A stretch of 64,000 bases of DNA from Kitasatospora sp. NA04385. GTDB taxonomy: Bacteria > Actinomycetota > Actinomycetes > Streptomycetales > Streptomycetaceae. A program made the position numbers and the translations under genes. Location of the stretch: NCBI RefSeq assembly GCF_013364235.1, contig NZ_CP054919.1, forward strand, positions 1,027,489 to 1,091,488. Reading direction: 5' to 3'. Positions 50,588-59,299 of the stretch are shown here, one piece after another. A model generated the notes under the pieces. That model saw only the letters and a program-made list of their open reading frames with translations, made no database searches and was not told where the DNA came from. Position 1 is the first letter of the stretch; every line of letters begins with the position of its first letter.

Positions 50588-51226
50588 ATGACCGGCATCC
50601 ACGCGACCAAGGCCCTGCGGGGCGCGGTGTTCACCGCGCTCGCCGTGCCGCTGGCCGCGTTCGGCCAGGTGGCGATCACCGGGCGTGCCCTGCCGCTCAC
50701 CCTGGTCGCGGCGGCGAGCGTCGCGGTCTTCCTGCTGGCGGTGGTCCTCGACGGGGCGCGCCGCCGCTTCCTGCTGCTGTCCTCCGTGCTGGTGCCGGTG
50801 GAACTGCTGCTGAACACCGCGTTCAACCTCGGCCAGGACGCCTGTGCGCGGCCCGCCCGGGGCGTGGACCTGCTGGTCTGCGGCGGCGACTCGGTGAGCG
50901 GCTCGGAGCTGTTCGCGCAATGGACGCACGGCTCGGTGGGCCTGACCCGCCTGCTGGTGCTGGCCGTGCACCTGGCGCTGGCGCTGGCCGCCGCGGCCTG
51001 GCTGCGGCTGGCGGACGCCGCGGTCAGCGGCGTCACCGAGGCGCTGGACGCGCTGGCCCGCCTGCTGCCCGCGCCGTGGCGCGCCCTGCTGCTGGCCGCC
51101 CGTCCGGGCTGCCCGGCCGCGCTGCTGCCCGCCCCCGGCGCCGAACCGGCACCCCGGCGTCCGCAGGTCCTCCTGCTCGCCCCGGCCCCGCGCCGCGGTC
51201 CCCCGCAGCTGGCCCTCGCCAGCTGA
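50588..51226 (+). CDS. Integral membrane protein of unknown function
   Basis: A 212-residue protein with about four helices (AVFTALAVPLAAFGQVAI, LTLVAAASVAVFLLAVVL, FLLLSSVLVPVELLLNTAFN, LVLAVHLALALAAAAWLRLA). A conserved-looking loop has CARPARGVDLLVCGGDSVS with two Cys. The Pro/Arg-rich C-terminus is cytoplasmic. A CATACT -10-like box at 50573-50578 lies 10 nt before the ATG, so a leaderless or near-leaderless mRNA is possible. It precedes the DsbA/VKOR pair but is separated by 170 bp. Confidence 0.7.
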   Translation: MTGIHATKALRGAVFTALAVPLAAFGQVAITGRALPLTLVAAASVAVFLLAVVLDGARRRFLLLSSVLVPVELLLNTAFNLGQDACARPARGVDLLVCGGDSVSGSELFAQWTHGSVGLTRLLVLAVHLALALAAAAWLRLADAAVSGVTEALDALARLLPAPWRALLLAARPGCPAALLPAPGAEPAPRRPQVLLLAPAPRRGPPQLALAS

Positions 51227-51396
51227 CGGACCGTCACCCGGACGCGTTCCGTCCCGGGCGCCCACCGCGCGCCCCTCCCTTCCTGAACCAGCACCCCGGC
51301 CGTGCCGCGCCCTGCCCCGCCCCCCGTACGCCCCGTACGGGCTGCGGGCCACCGGCGCCGGGCCGCCGCCGGGTGCCGAGGAGACGACGGATCACC

Positions 51397-52200
51397 ATGA
51401 GCAACAAGAACCCGCACAAGTCCCGGCAGAGCACCACCGCCCGCGAGCGCCTCAAGCAGGCCCAGCAGGCCGAGGCCCGGGCCGCCAAGCGCCGCCGCGG
51501 CCTCACCGTCGCCGTCTCGGTCGCCGCCGCGGTGGCCGTGATCGCGGGCGGCACCGCCATCGCCGTCTCCAGCGCCTCGAAGGACGACGGCGCCTCGACG
51601 GCCGCCGCGGTCGCCCCCGCCAACACCGCGGGCACCGACGACACGGTGGTCGTGTACGGCAAGGCCGACGCCGCGCACACCCTGGCCGTGTACGAGGACT
51701 TCCGCTGCCCGGTCTGCCGGGCCTTCGAGACCTCGGCCGGCAAGACCGTCCAGCAGCTCGCCGACCAGGGCGACTACAAGATCGAGTACCACCTGGCCAC
51801 GTTCCTGGACAACAACCTGGGCGGCACGGGCTCGAAGACCGCGCTGGCCGCGGCGGGCGCGGCGCTCAACGAGGGCGTCGACAAGTTCAAGGCCTTCCAC
51901 GACGTGCTGTACGCCAACCAGCCGTCCGAGTCCGAGGACGGCTTCGGCGACGTCAACCACCTGCTCGACCTGGCCGGCCAGGTCCCCGGCCTGAAGACCG
52001 AGGCCTTCACCAAGGCCGTCACCGACGGCACCTACAAGGGCTGGGCCGCGAAGGTCTCCACCGCCTTCAACAAGAGCGGCGTCTCCGGCACCCCGACCGT
52101 CAAGCTGGACGGCAAGACCCTCGCCGTCATCGGCCAGGACGGCAAGCCGGTCACCGGCGAGCAGTTCACCGCGCTGGTCCAGCAGACCGTCGGCGGGTGA
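51397..52200 (+). CDS. Membrane-anchored DsbA-like thiol oxidoreductase
   Basis: A 267-residue protein. A basic N-terminus (SNKNPHKSRQSTTARERLKQ) and one transmembrane helix (LTVAVSVAAAVAVIAGGTAI) anchor a thioredoxin-fold domain outside the membrane. AVYEDFRCPVCRAFETSAGK contains the CPVC redox centre and GVSGTPTVKLDGKTLA the cis-Pro loop. It introduces disulfides in secreted proteins. The next gene, a VKOR homologue 4 bp downstream, reoxidises it. GAGGAGA precedes ATG 51397. Confidence 0.92.
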   Translation: MSNKNPHKSRQSTTARERLKQAQQAEARAAKRRRGLTVAVSVAAAVAVIAGGTAIAVSSASKDDGASTAAAVAPANTAGTDDTVVVYGKADAAHTLAVYEDFRCPVCRAFETSAGKTVQQLADQGDYKIEYHLATFLDNNLGGTGSKTALAAAGAALNEGVDKFKAFHDVLYANQPSESEDGFGDVNHLLDLAGQVPGLKTEAFTKAVTDGTYKGWAAKVSTAFNKSGVSGTPTVKLDGKTLAVIGQDGKPVTGEQFTALVQQTVGG

Positions 52201-52204
52201 CCCG

Positions 52205-52807
52205 GTGACCGCCGTCCGCACCCCGGTCGCCGCTTCCCGCGGCTACTCCTGGCTCCTGCTGGTCACCGGCCTGCTCGGCCTGGCCGCCTCCGCCGTCCTC
52301 ACCCTCGACAAGCTCAAGCTGATCGAGAACCCGTCCTACCAGCCCAGCTGCAACATCAACCCGATCATCAGCTGCGGCTCGGTCATGCGCACCAGCCAGG
52401 CCGAGGCCTTCGGCTTCCCCAACCCCCTGATCGGCCTGGCCGCATTCGGCGCCCTCGCCGCCATCGGCGCCGGCCTGGTGGCCGGAGCCGCCTACCGCCG
52501 CTGGTTCTGGCTCTCCCTCCAGGCCGGCACCCTCCTCGGCCTCGGCTTCGTCATCTGGCTGATCGACCAGGCCCTCTACCAGATCGGCGCCCTCTGCCCC
52601 TACTGCATGGTCGTCTGGGCCGTGGTCATCACCGCCTTCTGGTACACCACCCTCCACAACCTCCGCACCGGCACCCTCCCCGCCCCACCCACCCTCCGCC
52701 GCCTCGCCACCCTCCCCTTCCAGTGGCTCGTCCCGACCGCCGCCTACCTGGTGATCCTCCTGCTGATCCTCAACCGCTTCTGGTACTACTGGTCCACCCT
52801 CCTCTGA
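52205..52807 (+). CDS. VKOR family quinone-linked disulfide oxidase
   Basis: A 200-residue four/five-helix membrane protein. SCNINPIISCGSVMRTSQAE provides the shuttle Cys pair, and GALCPYCMVVWAVVITAFWY contains the CPYC quinone-reactive centre. VKOR proteins regenerate DsbA-type partners by passing electrons to menaquinone. The adjacent upstream DsbA-like protein is the obvious partner, and the 4-bp gap shows that they form one operon. A strong hairpin terminator follows at 52822. Confidence 0.93.
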   Translation: MTAVRTPVAASRGYSWLLLVTGLLGLAASAVLTLDKLKLIENPSYQPSCNINPIISCGSVMRTSQAEAFGFPNPLIGLAAFGALAAIGAGLVAGAAYRRWFWLSLQAGTLLGLGFVIWLIDQALYQIGALCPYCMVVWAVVITAFWYTTLHNLRTGTLPAPPTLRRLATLPFQWLVPTAAYLVILLLILNRFWYYWSTLL

Positions 52808-52821
52808 CCCACCCCCCACAA

Positions 52822-52855
52822 CGGCCCCCACCTGCACCCCCGCAGGCGGGGGCCG
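52822..52855 (+). terminator. Terminator of the DsbA-VKOR operon
   Basis: A 14-bp stem with one mismatch (arms CGGCCCCC-a-CCTGC and GCAGG-c-GGGGGCCG) with a 6-nt loop, 15 bp after the VKOR stop. Confidence 0.75.
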
Positions 52856-52995
52856 CTCTTCGAACCGGAGCAACCCACGGTCCCGGCAGGGACACCGCGC
52901 CGTGCGACAGCGGTCCGCAGCACCCGCGCGGACACCCCGCTGGCCACGATCGTGTGTCGTGAGGCGCCCGGCTCGATCCGGGCCGGAGCGGTCGG

Positions 52996-54078
52996 TCAGT
53001 GGTCGCGGGTGACGGACCAGGCCGGTAGGTGGGTGAAGAAGGCGGTGGCTTCGGGGCGCCAGCGGGTGTGCCAGGTGGCGGCCAGGGCGGCGGCGCGGTC
53101 GGCGTGGTGGACGGCTTCGGCGTGCAGGGTGCGGTCGATGCCGTGGGTGCGGGCGAGGTCGCGGACAGGGGCGAGGGCGTCGGCGTCGGGGTTGCCCAGG
53201 GCGGTGTGCAGGGTCCGGCGGCCGGTCTCGTCGGTGGCGGCGAGCAGGGCGCGGACGAGGTAGCTGCGGCGGCCGGAGCGGATGTCGGTTCCGAGGGGTT
53301 TGCCGAGGGCGGCCGGGTCGCCGAAGAGGTCGAGCCAGTCGTCGTGGATCTGGTTGGCGATGCCCAATGCGGTGGCGTACGCGCGCAGTTCGGCGTCGTG
53401 GGGGGCGGGGTCGGCGCCGGCGGCGAGCAGGCCCAGGCGCAGCGGGGCGAGCACCGAGTAGCGGGTGGACTTGTACTCGGTGACGGTGTGCAGGAACGCG
53501 GTGTCGGGTGCGGGGTGGAAGTCGCGTTCCAGGTCCAGGAGTTGGCCGTTGACGGCGGCGGCTCCGGCGTCGGCGGGGACGGCGGCCATGGCCAGGGCGC
53601 GGTCGGCGGGCAGGTCGCCGGTGAGCAGGACGCGGACGGCGAGGAAGGCGGCCAGGTCTCCGGCGAGGACGGCGAGGGCGAGGGCGGTGTCGGGCCGGTC
53701 GGGGAACTCGTCCCGGTAGGCGTAGTAGGTGGAGGGGCCGCCCCGGCGCACGGGGGCGTCGTCGATGAGGTCGTCGTGGATCAGGCCGTGGGTGTGCAGC
53801 AGTTCGATGCTGATCGCGGCCTCGTCCAGGCCGGGCACCGGACGGTCGGTGACCAGGGCGGCGGCCTCGTGCAGCAGGGCGACCCGCAGGCGCTTGCCGC
53901 CGCGCAGGGACAGTTCGCGGACCAGGTCGAGGGCGCGGGCGGGGAACCTGCCGTGCGGGGGCGGCTCCAGGGGGCCCGCCGGGTCGGCGAGGGTGTCGAA
54001 GTAGGCCGCGAAGCGGGTCTCGAAACGGCGTTGGTGGTCGGCCGCGCGGTGCAGGGCTGCGGTGAGGGCGTCGTTCAC
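52996..54078 (-). CDS. Polyprenyl (isoprenyl) diphosphate synthase
   Basis: A 360-residue trans-prenyltransferase. LSLRGGKRLRVALLHEAA is the conserved GGKRLRP-like block, HTHGLIHDDLIDDAPVRRG the first Asp-rich motif (DDLIDD, chain-length determining region), and IANQIHDDWLDLFGDPAALG the second (DDWLD). NGQLLDLERDF sits between them. It condenses isopentenyl units onto allylic diphosphates to supply quinones, carotenoids or terpenoid precursors. GTG 54078. It is divergent from the MarR gene at 54240, which may control it. Confidence 0.92.
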   Translation of the reverse strand: MNDALTAALHRAADHQRRFETRFAAYFDTLADPAGPLEPPPHGRFPARALDLVRELSLRGGKRLRVALLHEAAALVTDRPVPGLDEAAISIELLHTHGLIHDDLIDDAPVRRGGPSTYYAYRDEFPDRPDTALALAVLAGDLAAFLAVRVLLTGDLPADRALAMAAVPADAGAAAVNGQLLDLERDFHPAPDTAFLHTVTEYKSTRYSVLAPLRLGLLAAGADPAPHDAELRAYATALGIANQIHDDWLDLFGDPAALGKPLGTDIRSGRRSYLVRALLAATDETGRRTLHTALGNPDADALAPVRDLARTHGIDRTLHAEAVHHADRAAALAATWHTRWRPEATAFFTHLPAWSVTRDH

Positions 54079-54194
54079 GCCGTCAGGTTGTCACGCCGGT
54101 CGGCGGGGCGGCCCGGCGGGAGCGTTCCGGGAGCCCCGGTGCAACGGGGAATCCGCCCCGGTGGGGGTCGGCTGCCGGGCTCCGGGGACGGGTT

Positions 54195-54208
54195 ACCGAC
54201 TCGTCGGT
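54195..54208. promoter_or_regulatory. Candidate MarR autoregulatory operator
   Basis: ACCGAC-TC-GTCGGT is a perfect inverted repeat between the divergent polyprenyl synthase and MarR genes. A TACGCT -10 box (54228-54233) lies just downstream, and the MarR GTG (54240) is only six bases beyond it, suggesting a leaderless mRNA repressed by binding here. Confidence 0.5.
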
Positions 54209-54239
54209 TGGGCCCGAACCGGCCCGGTACGCTGGGCGG

Positions 54240-54797
54240 GTGACCGTGACCCCCACCCCACCGTCCACCACGCCACCGTCCACCACCCCGCCGTCCGCCG
54301 CCGCGACGTCCGCCCCCGCGCCGGAACTGGCGCGGCTGGAGCTGGCGCTGTCCGCGCTGGTCCGGTGGAGCGAGAGCAGGCACATCCGCGCCGAGGTGGC
54401 CCGCCTGGCCGGGTACGACATGCCGTCCAGCGCGCTGCGGCTGCTGGAGCACTTCGAGGTGGCGGGCCCGATGCGGGTGTCCGACATCGCCGAGTGCCTG
54501 CGCATCGACATCTCGACGGCCTCGCTGCAGTTGCGCCGGCTGCGCGCCGACGCGCTGGTCGTCCGCCGCACCGACCCGGCGGACGGGCGTTCCAGCGTCA
54601 TCGCGATCACCGCGGAGGGCCGCCGGGCGCTGGCCAAGGTCCGGGCCGCCCGCTGCGACCTGCTCGCCGAGGCGTTCGGTGCCACACCGCCCGACCAACT
54701 CGGCCGCGCGGCCGACGTGTTGGGCCTGGTCCAGGAGCACATGCTCGCGTCGGCCCCCGCTGTCGAGCGCCCGGACGAGGCAGGGGAAGGGGAGTGA
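54240..54797 (+). CDS. MarR family transcriptional regulator
   Basis: A 185-residue winged-helix regulator. The N-terminal 25 residues are a Thr/Pro-rich run (TPTPPSTTPPSTTPPSAAAT). The DNA-binding part reads MRVSDIAECLRIDISTASLQ, LRRLRADALVVRRTDPADGR and SSVIAITAEGRRALAKVRAA, with the DxR wing. GTG 54240 is probably leaderless. The stop overlaps the start of the following hydrolase (GTGA), so they form an operon. Confidence 0.88.
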   Translation: MTVTPTPPSTTPPSTTPPSAAATSAPAPELARLELALSALVRWSESRHIRAEVARLAGYDMPSSALRLLEHFEVAGPMRVSDIAECLRIDISTASLQLRRLRADALVVRRTDPADGRSSVIAITAEGRRALAKVRAARCDLLAEAFGATPPDQLGRAADVLGLVQEHMLASAPAVERPDEAGEGE

Positions 54798-55582
54798 CGG
54801 GGCGTCAGATCGCCGCCGGGCTGACGGTGTTCGGCCCGGACACCGCTCCCCCGCTGGTGCTGGTGCACGGCATCCGGCTGTCCGCCGCGATGTGGCGCCC
54901 GCACGCCCGCCGCCTCGCCCCGGACTTCCGGGTCAGCACCCCCGACCTGCCCTGCCACGGCGCCCTCGCCGACCGGCCGTTCACCCTGGACGAGGCCGTG
55001 GCCACCGTCCGCCGGGCCGTCCGGGAGGCGTACGGCGCGACCGGGCGGCGCCCGCTGCTGGCCGGGCTGTCCCTCGGCGGGTACGTCTCGTTGGCCCACG
55101 CCGCCCGCCACCCCGAGGACGTCGCCGCGCTGCTGCTGCACGGCTGCACCGCCCGCACCACCGGCCGCTCGGGCCGCGCGTACGCCGCCGCCGGACGGCT
55201 GAACGACCGGCTGGGGCCGGAGCGTGCGGCCCGCTTCCAGTCCTGGGCGATGCGCCGGATGCTGCCGCCTGAGTCCGCCGAGGCGGTCCTCGCCGGGGGC
55301 TTCCACCTGCCCGCGCTCACCGAGGGCGTCGCCGAGCTGCGCCGCCACGACTTCCTGGCCCTGGCCGGTCGGCTGACCACGCCCACCCTGTTCCTCAACG
55401 GCGGCTCCGACCTGCCGTTCCGGGCCGACGAGCGCCGCTTCCTGGCCGCCGTCCGCGCCGCCGGGACACCGGCCCGGCTCTTCCACACCCCCGGCGGCCA
55501 CCTGCTCAGCCTCACCGACCCGGACCGCTTCGCCGCCCTGCTGCGCCGCGCCCACCGCGAACTGCTCCCGGCGGCGGGCTGA
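54794..55582 (+). CDS. Alpha/beta hydrolase
   Basis: A 262-residue hydrolase. LVLVHGIRLSAAMWRPHARR is the oxyanion HG motif, LLAGLSLGGYVSLAHAARHP holds the nucleophile Ser in GLSLGG, LFLNGGSDLPFRADERRF the acid and FHTPGGHLLSLTDPDRF the catalytic His. No signal peptide. It is translationally coupled to the MarR gene, a layout typical of inducible detoxification or lactone/ester hydrolysis. Confidence 0.9.
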   Translation: MTGRQIAAGLTVFGPDTAPPLVLVHGIRLSAAMWRPHARRLAPDFRVSTPDLPCHGALADRPFTLDEAVATVRRAVREAYGATGRRPLLAGLSLGGYVSLAHAARHPEDVAALLLHGCTARTTGRSGRAYAAAGRLNDRLGPERAARFQSWAMRRMLPPESAEAVLAGGFHLPALTEGVAELRRHDFLALAGRLTTPTLFLNGGSDLPFRADERRFLAAVRAAGTPARLFHTPGGHLLSLTDPDRFAALLRRAHRELLPAAG

Positions 55583-55586
55583 GCGC

Positions 55587-56120
55587 TCAGCCCCGCAGCC
55601 GGTACACCACCGCGTGCCGCCCCGGGCCGGTCGGCACGCTCGGGTCGAGGAAGTCCGCCGCCGGGTCGTGCGCCATGCCCAGGCGCCCGGCGACGGCCCG
55701 CGAGGGCGCGTTGTCCTCGGCGATCACCGCCAGGATCTCCGGCAGCCCCAACTCCTCGAAGCCGTACCGGAGTACGGCCCGGCCCGCCTCGGTGGCGTAA
55801 CCGTGGCCCCAGGCGTCCCGGTGCAGCCGCCAACCGGCCTCAACCCCGTCGAAGGGCATCTCCTCGTCCACCGGGTCGAGCCCGGCGAAGCCCAGGAACC
55901 GCCGCTCCGAACGGAGTTCGACCGCCCACCAGCCCCAGCCGCGCAGCTCCAGCTCGGCCCGGAAGCGCTCCAGCGCGGCGGCGGACTGCTCCCGGTCGAG
56001 CACCGTCCCGAAGTACCGGCGCACCTCCGGGTCGGCGTTGAGCTCCGCCCACCGCTCCAGGTCGTCGTCCCGCCACTGGCGCAACAGCAGCCTGGACGTG
56101 GTCAGTTCGACAGCCGCCAT
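55587..56120 (-). CDS. GNAT family N-acetyltransferase (RimJ/RimL-like)
   Basis: A 177-residue acetyltransferase. ELTTSRLLLRQWRDDDLERW opens the fold, GWRLHRDAWGHGYATEAGRA is motif A binding acetyl-CoA, and LGLPEILAVIAEDNAPSRAV then AGRLGMAHDP is the conserved end (NxxSxxVxxxLG). It probably acetylates a protein N-terminus or a small amine. ATG 56120 follows GGAAGGGAG. It converges with the hydrolase at 55582 (4-bp gap). Confidence 0.9.
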   Translation of the reverse strand: MAAVELTTSRLLLRQWRDDDLERWAELNADPEVRRYFGTVLDREQSAAALERFRAELELRGWGWWAVELRSERRFLGFAGLDPVDEEMPFDGVEAGWRLHRDAWGHGYATEAGRAVLRYGFEELGLPEILAVIAEDNAPSRAVAGRLGMAHDPAADFLDPSVPTGPGRHAVVYRLRG

Positions 56121-56155
56121 GGCCGCACTCTCCCTTCCGGTCGCGAACCCGCGGT

Positions 56156-56473
56156 TCAGTCTCCGACGAACAACAGCCAACTGCCGGGCGTGGCCGAGCA
56201 GTCGGCGAGCATCCGGCCCAGGTCCCGGACGGCTTCCCGCTGCCCCGGGGAGTCGGCCAGCGCCTCCAGCCGGGGCAGTTCGGCGAGCGCCGCGCCCGCG
56301 TCCTGCTCGTTCAGCGCGGTGTCCCGGCAGGGGTCGATCCGCCCCAACCGGCCTTCCTTAGGCCCCAGTCGGGACAGCACGACGGCCAGCGGATCCCCGT
56401 GCTCGTACGAGCCGCGCAGCGGCCGGGAGTGGCGGTTCGGGCGCTCCGGGTACAGCTCGATCTCGATGCCCAT
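56156..56473 (-). CDS. Small protein coupled to the nucleotidyltransferase
   Basis: A 105-residue protein, MGIEIELYPERPNRHSRPLR then GSYEHGDPLAVVLSRLGPKE, CRDTALNEQDAGAALAELPR and LADCSATPGSWLLFVGD. It is acidic with no clear domain. Its ATG overlaps the stop of the upstream nucleotidyltransferase by one base (TGATG), so the two are coupled. A partner or antitoxin-like role is conceivable but unproven. Confidence 0.65.
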   Translation of the reverse strand: MGIEIELYPERPNRHSRPLRGSYEHGDPLAVVLSRLGPKEGRLGRIDPCRDTALNEQDAGAALAELPRLEALADSPGQREAVRDLGRMLADCSATPGSWLLFVGD

Positions 56474-57363
56474 CAGCCGCGCACCGCCCCGGCCAGCACC
56501 TCGGCGGTCAGCGCGTCCGCCGCGTCCAGGACGGCGGCCAGGCTCACCGGGTCGGTGCCGGCGAACCGGAACAGCTCCTGGGCGCGCCGCTCGAACTCCG
56601 GTGGGGCGCAGGGCAGTCGGCCGGCCGAGGCGATCGCGCCCTTCTCGTTGACCACCCACCGGCCGGCCCGCGCGTGCAGCGCGTGCACCAGCAGGCCGAC
56701 GGCCCGGAACAGGCAGCCGGCGACGTACCCGGCGTCCCCACGCTTGGCACCCTTGCGCGCGTTGGCCAGTGCGAACGGCGCCTCCCAGGCGGCGTCCGAC
56801 TCCAGCGCCCTGGTCAACTCGGCGGGGAAGCAAGCGACTTCGGCCCGCAGCGCGGCCAACTCGCCGGTCGGGTCGGCCAGTACCCGGGCGAGCGCCAGTT
56901 CGCCGAGGTAGGCGTAGGAGGGCACGCCGTACGGGTGCCCGGGCTGCTGGCCGCTCTCGTACCGGCCGTGGCGGGCCTCGGCGGCGTAGCGGCGCACCCG
57001 CCGGACGTCCCGGTACAGCCAGTCGATCCGGACGGGGCCGATGTCCAGCCAGGCGCCGCCGTCCACCCAGGGGCCCCAGCCGCCGGGTTCGGAGACCTCG
57101 ACGGGGCGGCCGCACAGGTCGGCGGCCAGCGCGCGCAGGGCGCCGGTGTCCAGTTCGCCGGGGCGGTAGTAGAGGCCGAGGTCGTAGTCGGAGCCGGGAA
57201 CGTGCGTGCCGCTCGCCCGGCTGCCGCCCAGGCAGACCCCGACGATCCCGCCGACCCGCGCCAACTCGGCGGCGATCCGGTCGAGTTCACCCACGCCGAG
57301 TTCACCCCCGCCGGGTCCGGTCCCGTCCGGTTCCGCCGCCGCACCGCTGCTGTGATCAGTCAT
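56473..57363 (-). CDS. Nucleotidyltransferase domain protein
   Basis: A 296-residue pol-beta-type nucleotidyltransferase. IVGVCLGGSRASGTHVPGSD then YDLGLYY is the GS(x)10DxD signature (G-S, D, D), with a third Asp in IGPVRIDWLYRDV. The C-terminal 150 residues are helical (LTRALESDAAWEAPFALANA, AVGLLVHALHARAGRWVVNE), resembling the HEPN-like helical domain of large MNT proteins. It could transfer NMP to a small molecule or protein. ATG 57363; it is the first gene of the coupled pair. Confidence 0.85.
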   Translation of the reverse strand: MTDHSSGAAAEPDGTGPGGGELGVGELDRIAAELARVGGIVGVCLGGSRASGTHVPGSDYDLGLYYRPGELDTGALRALAADLCGRPVEVSEPGGWGPWVDGGAWLDIGPVRIDWLYRDVRRVRRYAAEARHGRYESGQQPGHPYGVPSYAYLGELALARVLADPTGELAALRAEVACFPAELTRALESDAAWEAPFALANARKGAKRGDAGYVAGCLFRAVGLLVHALHARAGRWVVNEKGAIASAGRLPCAPPEFERRAQELFRFAGTDPVSLAAVLDAADALTAEVLAGAVRG

Positions 57364-57466
57364 CGCCCGCCACGATGCCGCAACCGCACCCCCGTCCGCC
57401 AGCCCTTTTCGCCCGGCCGGGGGAGGCTCGAAGCACACCCGGACGGGCCCGGCGGGAACGCGAAGA

Positions 57467-57502
57467 GGTGCGGTGGGGGCGCCGCACCGCCCCCACCGCA
57501 CC
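57467..57502 (-). terminator. Terminator of the xylanase gene
   Basis: A perfect 15-bp stem (57467-57481 with 57488-57502), 6-nt loop, between the xylanase stop (57633) and the nucleotidyltransferase start (57363). Confidence 0.7.
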
Positions 57503-57632
57503 GCCGGCCGCCACCCGCGAGGCGCCCGGTACGGGGCCGGACCGCCGGAACCGCCCCCGTGACACGGCTCCGCTGTCGTCCGGCCCTGGCTCGACCGACC
57601 GGGGCCGCCCGCCCCGGTTCCGTCGGACCGGC

Positions 57633-59126
57633 TCAACCCGCCGCGCAGGCCACCCCGTTGAGGGTGAAACCGGTCGCCGCGGCCGCGTTGCCGGTGTGGT
57701 TGGCCTGGAAGCCGAAGCTGGTCGAGCCCCCGGCCGGGATCGCCGCGTTGTACGACAGGTTGCTCGCGCCGACCTGGCCGGTGGCCGGGCTGACGGTCGC
57801 GTTCCAGGCGTTGGTGACGCTCTGCCCGCCGGGCAGCGTGAAGGCCAGCTTCCAGCCGTTCACCGCGCTGCCGCCGGTGTTGGTGATCGTCACGTTCTCG
57901 GTCAGCCCGGTGTTCCAGGCGCTGACCTGGGTGCTGACCTTGCAGGCCGCCCCGGTCGGCGGCACCGACGGCGAGGCGGAACCCGAAGGAGAGGACGAGG
58001 GAGAGGACGACGGGGAGGACGAGGGGGACGGCGAGGCCGAGGAGGACGGGGACGGCGAGGAGGTGCTGCCGCCGAGCGCCGTCACCACCGCGTTGTACGC
58101 GGCCTTCGGCTGGTAGTTGGCGTCGTACATGGTGGCCGCGCCGTAGCCGGAGAAGAAGTCCGGGATCCAGGAGTCCGGGTCGCCGACGCCCCACTGCGAG
58201 ACGCCCACGCAACCGGACACCGCCAGGCAGGAGTTGACCACGTTGGCGTAGTCGGTGGCCTGCTGGGCGAGGTTGGCGGCACTGGCCGGGACGGGCATCC
58301 GGTCGTCCAGCTCGGTGATGGCGACGTTCACGCCGAGCGCGGTGAAGCGCTGGATGTTGGCCTTCAGGGTGCCGGGCACCTGGCCGACGATGAAGTGGCT
58401 CTCGAAGCCGACGCCGTCGATCGGCACGCCCTGCTGCTTGAGCGAGGACACCAGCTGGTACATGGCGTCGCTCTTCGCGCCCAGGCCCTCGATGTTGTAG
58501 TCGTTCAGGTAGAGCTTGGCGTTCGGGTCGGCGGCGTGCGCGGTGCGCAGCGCGTCGGCGATGTAGCCGGAGCCCATGGCGTTGGTGAAGGCGTCGGTGC
58601 GCAGCGTGCCGTCCTCGTTGAACGGCTCGTTGACCACGTCCCAGGAGTAGACCTGGCCCTTGTAGTGGGTGGCCTCGGTGGTGATGTGGTTCTCCATCGC
58701 GGCCTGCACCTGGGCGGTGGGCAGGCTGCTGACCCAGTTGGGCAGTTGGCTGTGCCAGACCAGGGTGTGGCCGCGCACCCGCATGCTGTGGGCCTTGGCG
58801 AAGGAGACGATCTGGTCGCCGGGGCCGAAGTTGAAGTTCCCGGCGGAGGGCTCGGTGGTGTCCCACTTCATCTCGTTGCCGGGGGTGACCATGTCGAACT
58901 GGGCGCCCGCGATGGCGGTGATGGTGGAGCTGTTCAGGTTCGACTGGGTCAGGGCGGTGCCGAAGTAGCTGCCCTTGGCCTCGGCGAGGTCGCGCAGGGT
59001 GGTGCCGGCCGCGCCGGCCGGGCCGCTGCCGACGGTGGCGGCGGCCAGCAGTCCGCCGGCTGCGGCGAGGGCGAGCGCCGCGAGGGCGCGCCCGGGCCGG
59101 CGTGCTGCGCGCAACTGTGCAGCCAT
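57633..59126 (-). CDS. Secreted endo-1,4-beta-xylanase, GH10 with CBM2
   Basis: A 497-residue extracellular enzyme. A Sec signal (LRAARRPGRALAALALAAAG, cleavage near GPAGAAG) precedes the GH10 barrel. VYSWDVVNEPFNEDGTLR contains the acid/base Glu, NVAITELDDRMP the nucleophile Glu, RVRGHTLVWHSQLPNWV the conserved RGHTLVWHSQ. A Ser/Pro linker of about 40 residues then leads to a CBM2 (CKVSTQVSAWNTGLTENVTI, VNGWKLAFTLPGGQSVTNAW), whose usual end Cys is present. It cleaves xylan; imported products would feed the ABC system. ATG 59126 follows GGAAGGA. Confidence 0.95.
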   Translation of the reverse strand: MAAQLRAARRPGRALAALALAAAGGLLAAATVGSGPAGAAGTTLRDLAEAKGSYFGTALTQSNLNSSTITAIAGAQFDMVTPGNEMKWDTTEPSAGNFNFGPGDQIVSFAKAHSMRVRGHTLVWHSQLPNWVSSLPTAQVQAAMENHITTEATHYKGQVYSWDVVNEPFNEDGTLRTDAFTNAMGSGYIADALRTAHAADPNAKLYLNDYNIEGLGAKSDAMYQLVSSLKQQGVPIDGVGFESHFIVGQVPGTLKANIQRFTALGVNVAITELDDRMPVPASAANLAQQATDYANVVNSCLAVSGCVGVSQWGVGDPDSWIPDFFSGYGAATMYDANYQPKAAYNAVVTALGGSTSSPSPSSSASPSPSSSPSSSPSSSPSGSASPSVPPTGAACKVSTQVSAWNTGLTENVTITNTGGSAVNGWKLAFTLPGGQSVTNAWNATVSPATGQVGASNLSYNAAIPAGGSTSFGFQANHTGNAAAATGFTLNGVACAAG

Positions 59127-59225
59127 GGGGGGTCCTTCCGGGGGGTGGGTGGGGTGCACGGACCGTACGGCGGCCCGCGCGGCCCCGGCAACGGCGGCCG
59201 GACGCCCCCCGCCCCGGCCGGGGGG

Positions 59226-59236
59226 CGAAATTTTCG
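59226..59236. promoter_or_regulatory. CGAAANTTTCG operator upstream of the xylanase
   Basis: CGAAATTTTCG is a perfect palindrome with a single central base, 100 bp upstream of the xylanase start. Palindromes of the GAAANTTTC type are characteristic of streptomycete xylanase and xylobiose-transport genes and are bound by LacI-family repressors. Two CGTTCGACC direct repeats follow immediately. Confidence 0.65.
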
Positions 59237-59299
59237 ACCGTCGTTCGACCGACGTTCGACGCCCACCGCCCCGACCTGCGGCGGGACCCCGGAACGACC

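Noticed and set aside
52996..54078. Terpene cluster based on the polyprenyl synthase
   Set aside because: No cyclase or tailoring genes next to it; it may serve general isoprenoid supply.
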